64,000 nt of DNA, taken from contig CBFHQM010000002.1 in assembly GCA_965657965.1 (NCBI GenBank), positions 1-64,000 on the forward strand, read 5' to 3'. The notes under the pieces are model-generated. The model saw only the letters and a program-made list of their open reading frames with translations. It did no database searches and was not told where the DNA came from. Numbering within the stretch: position 1 is the stretch's first letter; the number at the start of each line of letters is the position of its first letter. The position numbers and the translations under genes were made by a program. This stretch comes from UBA8752 sp965657965. Its GTDB lineage: Bacteria > Bacteroidota > Bacteroidia > Flavobacteriales_D > Sanyastnellaceae. This document shows positions 60,934 to 64,000 of this stretch, in pieces.

Positions 60934-62592
60934 ACTGCCACCACCGGAGCAATCGAATTCGCAAGTACCGTCATCGAGCGTTGCAGATGCATCATAGTTG
61001 GTTGCATCGTCATAAGTACAGCCTTGGGTACCTACAATCAAAAACTGGCAGGTACCATTGTCGGATGTCGCTTCCGGATCGAAGTTCTGCGCATCCGAAT
61101 CCGTGCAACCCTCAATGATGCAAGAGCCATCATTGTCTGTGGCCAATGGATTGTAGTTGGTTGCATTTGAATTGGTGCAACCGGGCACCTCATCTTCATC
61201 ACAAATGCCGTCTTGGTCCGCGTCATTCAAGCAATTGCCAAAGCAGTCTACTGTATTGTTCGGATATCCAGCAGGGAATTCACATTGATCGTTGTCAATG
61301 ATGACCGCCTGTGGGTTGTAGTTACAAGCGTCAGACTCTCCGCATCCAGCGCAGCTCAAAAAGTCACAGCTTCCATCATCGAAATCAGCAAGCGGATCAT
61401 AGTTACATGCACCTTGATCGGTACATCCTGGCGTCACAACAGGGAACGTAAGAGATTGTCCTGTGGCCTGCTTGTTTTCTCCATCTGCCGTGCGGTACTG
61501 CAGATTGACCAGCATATCAACCACGCCCGCAGTGGTGAACTGTCCAATCAAAACGCGACCCAAATCATCTGGAAATGCCGTTGGCTCGAGGTCTGGAAGG
61601 ATGTACCACGTGCCGCCAACGCTGTTGTCCACAACCAAATCGCCCCCAGCTTCAAACGGATTGAAATCAACGCCAATAAAGTCAACAGAACCCGATACAT
61701 CTTCAGATCCAATCGTGACCCAGCTGTCAAACTCCAAAAGCGGGAAGTTCTCAAAAAGCAAGCCATTTACTGAACTGGCTGTTGGTCCTCCAAGCGCATC
61801 CTGGTAGAAAGAAGACGTAGAGGAAATCGTCAATGCGGTGTCTTGCAATCCATAGACCGCGACAAGTTGCGTCGCAGGATCATCAAAATTGGCGTAAACA
61901 CGCCACGTTGTTTGCCCACTCAACAGTCCAGCTTCATGAACCTGAGCTTCTTCAAAAGACAACCCTAGAAAGTTTGTCTGCTCATAAGACAAAGAGAGTC
62001 CTGTTTCGGTGTAAACGTTGAGCCCCGCATCTCTCCATTGGAGGTTGCACGTGAAATCCCACGCTCCCGTGGTTGTCAATTGAGCCAACAAAATCTGGCC
62101 ATTTGCATCGGGCTGCGCCTGCACTTGGTCTGGCGTCACGTAAACTGACCCCCCCACTCCATCGTTGACCGCAAAGTTTCCTCCTGCCTCAAAAGCCACA
62201 ATGGCAGAGTTCCATGCAGGCCCTCCAATTTGAGACACATTGCTTGGAAGCGTATTGTCCTCCTGACCGATGGTCACCCATGAATCCAAAGCGACGTTCG
62301 GATACAACCCATAAAGCGCCGGGCTGATCGATGCCGGGGTGAAGTTTCCAAACGCATCTTGATAAAATCCCGCTGAGGAAGACATGAACATGCCGTTGGG
62401 GTTTTCTGCGAAAAGCGCCTGCGCGATGTCCGTTGCATCGTCAAAATTGGCGTAGATGCGATAAGTGGTGCCTATGACGGAATTGTTGACCACTTGGTAC
62501 GTCAATCCAGTGAATTCTGCTCTTGCAGAAATGGCAGATGACACAAAAAATAAGGCGGCACAAAGACGTGCAATTGAAGGTAGGTTCGGCAT
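60844..62592 (-). CDS. Secreted protein with two YRVYA/DSWVTIG domains, Cys repeats and EF-hand-like tail
   Basis: 582 residues with a signal peptide (to SARA). Two tandem copies of the uncharacterised domain follow (about 25-195 and 200-375): TYRIYANFDD/TWRVYANFDD, GFYQDAFG/SFYQDALG, LDSWVTIGQED/FDSWVTIGSED, VYVTPD/WYILPD, ILLAQLTTTG/VLIGQFTTAG. Then come five Gly-Cys-Thr-Asp repeats, with the calcium-type loop DADQDGICDEDE between, and the terminal EF-hand-like module ending QACTD. It has no known T9SS sorting domain and no catalytic motif. It is probably a surface structural or binding protein. Confidence 0.8.
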   Translation of the reverse strand: MPNLPSIARLCAALFFVSSAISARAEFTGLTYQVVNNSVIGTTYRIYANFDDATDIAQALFAENPNGMFMSSSAGFYQDAFGNFTPASISPALYGLYPNVALDSWVTIGQEDNTLPSNVSQIGGPAWNSAIVAFEAGGNFAVNDGVGGSVYVTPDQVQAQPDANGQILLAQLTTTGAWDFTCNLQWRDAGLNVYTETGLSLSYEQTNFLGLSFEEAQVHEAGLLSGQTTWRVYANFDDPATQLVAVYGLQDTALTISSTSSFYQDALGGPTASSVNGLLFENFPLLEFDSWVTIGSEDVSGSVDFIGVDFNPFEAGGDLVVDNSVGGTWYILPDLEPTAFPDDLGRVLIGQFTTAGVVDMLVNLQYRTADGENKQATGQSLTFPVVTPGCTDQGACNYDPLADFDDGSCDFLSCAGCGESDACNYNPQAVIIDNDQCEFPAGYPNNTVDCFGNCLNDADQDGICDEDEVPGCTNSNATNYNPLATDNDGSCIIEGCTDSDAQNFDPEATSDNGTCQFLIVGTQGCTYDDATNYDASATLDDGTCEFDCSGGGSCVYDTDDNQLIGSADLLVFLAIYGQACTD

Positions 62593-62661
62593 AGCACCCT
62601 AATTTAACCAAAATGGACGATTTGCCCACTAAAGCATCGGGTGATTTTTGTCACCCCAACC

Positions 62662-64000
62662 TCAAATCGACGCCTTGAGCGCCTCGGTTCCAGGCGTCCA
62701 TTGTGCGGATGCGCCATCGGACAATTCGCCCAGCCGCTTGGCCAAAACCTTGCCCAATTCCACGCCCCATTGATCGTAGCTGAAAACGTTCCAAAACAAC
62801 CCTTCCAAGAAGATCTTGTGCTCGGAAGCGGCCACCAATGCGCCCAGAGAAAATGCGTCTAGGCGATCCCCCAACATGAAAGTGGACGGGCGCCCCCCCT
62901 GAAACGTTCGATGAGCGGATACCGCTTCAATGGCGCCCGCATCCGCACCAGCGGCCGACATCTCCTGCGCAACCTCTGCTTGCGCTTTCCCCATGCAAAA
63001 AGCCTCAGCCTGCGCAATGGCATTGTCCAAAAGCAGCCGGTGCATATGATGGTCTTCCCCCATTGGCTCCTTGAATGCCAGGAAGTCCACCGGACACTTT
63101 TCCGTGCCCTGATGGAGCAACTGATGAAAGGCATGTTGGCCATTTGTACCTGGCTCACCCCAAACCACCGGGTGAGTGGACCACGAGACAGGACGACCAT
63201 CTCGACCCACTGCCTTTCCATTGGACTCCATTTCCGCTTGCTGTAAATAAGCGGGAAGCCGATGCAATGCTTGAGCATAGGGCAAAACAGCCCGGCTTTT
63301 GTGCCCCATAAAATTCACATTCCAAACCTCAGTCAATGCCATGCGCAACGGCACGTTTTGATCGGCCTCCGCCGTCTGGAAGTGTGCATCCATGGCACGG
63401 GCACCGCGGAGCAATTCCCGGAAGGCCTTCCCCCCTGAACCCAAGGCGATGGCCAACCCCACAGGACCCCACAGAGAGAACCTGCCACCAACCCAATTTC
63501 CAAAGCCAAAAACGCGGCTTTCCGAAATGCCCATTTCTCCGGCTCCTGGGATGTTGGATGTGACAGCTGCCAGATGACGTCCGGCTTTTTCTCCCAACGC
63601 AGAGGTGAGCCATCCCAAAGCTCGCTGTGCATTGGCCATGGTCTCTTGTGTGGTAAACGTCTTCGACACAATTACCACAAGCGTGCGCTCGGCAACCAAC
63701 CCCTCAAGGGCTTGATCCAAGTGATGCGGATCGACATTGCTCACGAAACGGACATCCAGAGGCGCACCTTCCTTAAGTCGCATTGGCGCAAGCGCCTCGT
63801 GGACCATCACAGGCCCTAGGTCTGACCCTCCAATCCCGATGTTCACGACATGGGTAAACGGCTGTCCATCTGACGCTGAATACGCTCCGTTTCTGACGTC
63901 ATCTGCAAAACCAAGAAATGCATCTCTTGTCTTGAGAACCTCGTCCATGACCGGCCCGTTACCCACTTTGAACGGATCGCCTTGATCACCACGTAAGGCA
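62662..64000 (-). CDS. pgi: Glucose-6-phosphate isomerase, N-terminus beyond the window
   Basis: About 445 residues are visible, and the frame stays open to the window edge (LRGDQGDPFKVGNG), so the GTG at 63966 is not the true start. The PGI signatures FGFGNWVGGRFSLWGPVGL and the late GVELGKVLAKRL are present. So are NIGIGGSDLGPVM (phosphate site), SKTFTTQETMANA, the active-site Glu in WGEPGTNGQHAFHQLLHQG and the catalytic His in GEDHHMHRLLL. It interconverts glucose-6-phosphate and fructose-6-phosphate in the cytoplasm. The gene stands alone here. Confidence 0.95.
   Translation of the reverse strand, partial: ALRGDQGDPFKVGNGPVMDEVLKTRDAFLGFADDVRNGAYSASDGQPFTHVVNIGIGGSDLGPVMVHEALAPMRLKEGAPLDVRFVSNVDPHHLDQALEGLVAERTLVVIVSKTFTTQETMANAQRALGWLTSALGEKAGRHLAAVTSNIPGAGEMGISESRVFGFGNWVGGRFSLWGPVGLAIALGSGGKAFRELLRGARAMDAHFQTAEADQNVPLRMALTEVWNVNFMGHKSRAVLPYAQALHRLPAYLQQAEMESNGKAVGRDGRPVSWSTHPVVWGEPGTNGQHAFHQLLHQGTEKCPVDFLAFKEPMGEDHHMHRLLLDNAIAQAEAFCMGKAQAEVAQEMSAAGADAGAIEAVSAHRTFQGGRPSTFMLGDRLDAFSLGALVAASEHKIFLEGLFWNVFSYDQWGVELGKVLAKRLGELSDGASAQWTPGTEALKASI

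Noticed and set aside
51593..62592. Short regularly recurring DNA motifs that could suggest a CRISPR array or tandem DNA repeats
   Set aside because: The recurrences follow codon frame and encode Gly-Cys-Thr-Asp and DGDG-type protein repeats. Spacing and sequence vary and there are no cas genes.
1..64000. Insertion sequences, prophage genes, integrases or attachment sites
   Set aside because: No transposase, integrase, phage structural gene or terminal inverted repeats were found. The single tRNA has no integrase beside it.

Overview
The window looks like chromosomal DNA of an uncultured (probably marine) member of the Bacteroidota, most likely order Flavobacteriales. The evidence is type IX secretion (T9SS) cargo with both known C-terminal sorting domains (type A and type B/CHU_C), a PorP/SprF outer-membrane protein, S46 dipeptidyl-peptidase, SprB-like repeats, Gly-Cys-Thr-Asp repeats typical of that order, a near absence of Shine-Dalgarno sites, and several TAnnTTTG-like -7 boxes. 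Base composition is GC-rich for the order. A run of ten Ns inside acs suggests a draft or metagenome assembly. Genes are packed tightly and no stretch over 300 bases lacks a gene. I see no mobile element, CRISPR array, rRNA or phage gene.

Layout. 1-2.1 kb: a partial lipoprotein and acetyl-CoA synthetase. 2.2-6.0 kb: a giant secreted M43 metalloprotease. 6.1 kb: tRNA-Arg(ACG). 6.3-10.2 kb: a phosphorelay made of a TPR hybrid histidine kinase facing a membrane-tethered receiver and an HPt protein. 10.2-17.0 kb: a beta-barrel protein, an exonuclease/GIY-YIG fusion, an ECF sigma factor, uvrA and msrB. 17.1-21.9 kb: an operon of type B cargo, PorP/SprF and a small secreted protein. 21.9-23.7 kb: a pseudouridine synthase and a DUF3089 hydrolase. 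23.7-26.8 and 33.2-35.6 kb: two secreted lysyl-oxidase-like proteins that flank fused isobutyryl-CoA mutase (icmF) and an operon of a sulfotransferase-like protein, an aminotransferase-fold protein lacking the PLP lysine, a small membrane protein and an EamA transporter. 35.8-42.8 kb: a tiny His-rich membrane protein, DPP11-type peptidase, threonine aldolase, a type A cargo protein, YaaA and an FKBP lipoprotein. 43.0-51.5 kb: a second M43 protease with type A tail, an SRPBCC-like protein, glycosyltransferase, DUF819 transporter, a propeller-TM-helix protein, HDAC-family hydrolase and ribA. 51.6-62.6 kb: three large repeat-rich secreted proteins around an SLC45-like MFS transporter. 62.7-64.0 kb: glucose-6-phosphate isomerase, running off the window.

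The theme is an unusually heavy secretome. At least nine secreted proteins share a small kit of modules: Gly-Cys-Thr-Asp repeats (about 34 copies in seven proteins), a roughly 150-residue domain I do not recognise (five copies in four proteins), glycan-binding-like sandwiches, and a 27-residue EF-hand/dockerin-like C-terminal module closed by two cysteines that ends five proteins. In two paralogous pairs (M43 proteases and lysyl oxidases) one member ends in a standard T9SS type A domain and the other in the EF-hand-like module. This suggests the module is an alternative sorting or attachment tag, which I consider the best candidate here for something undescribed.
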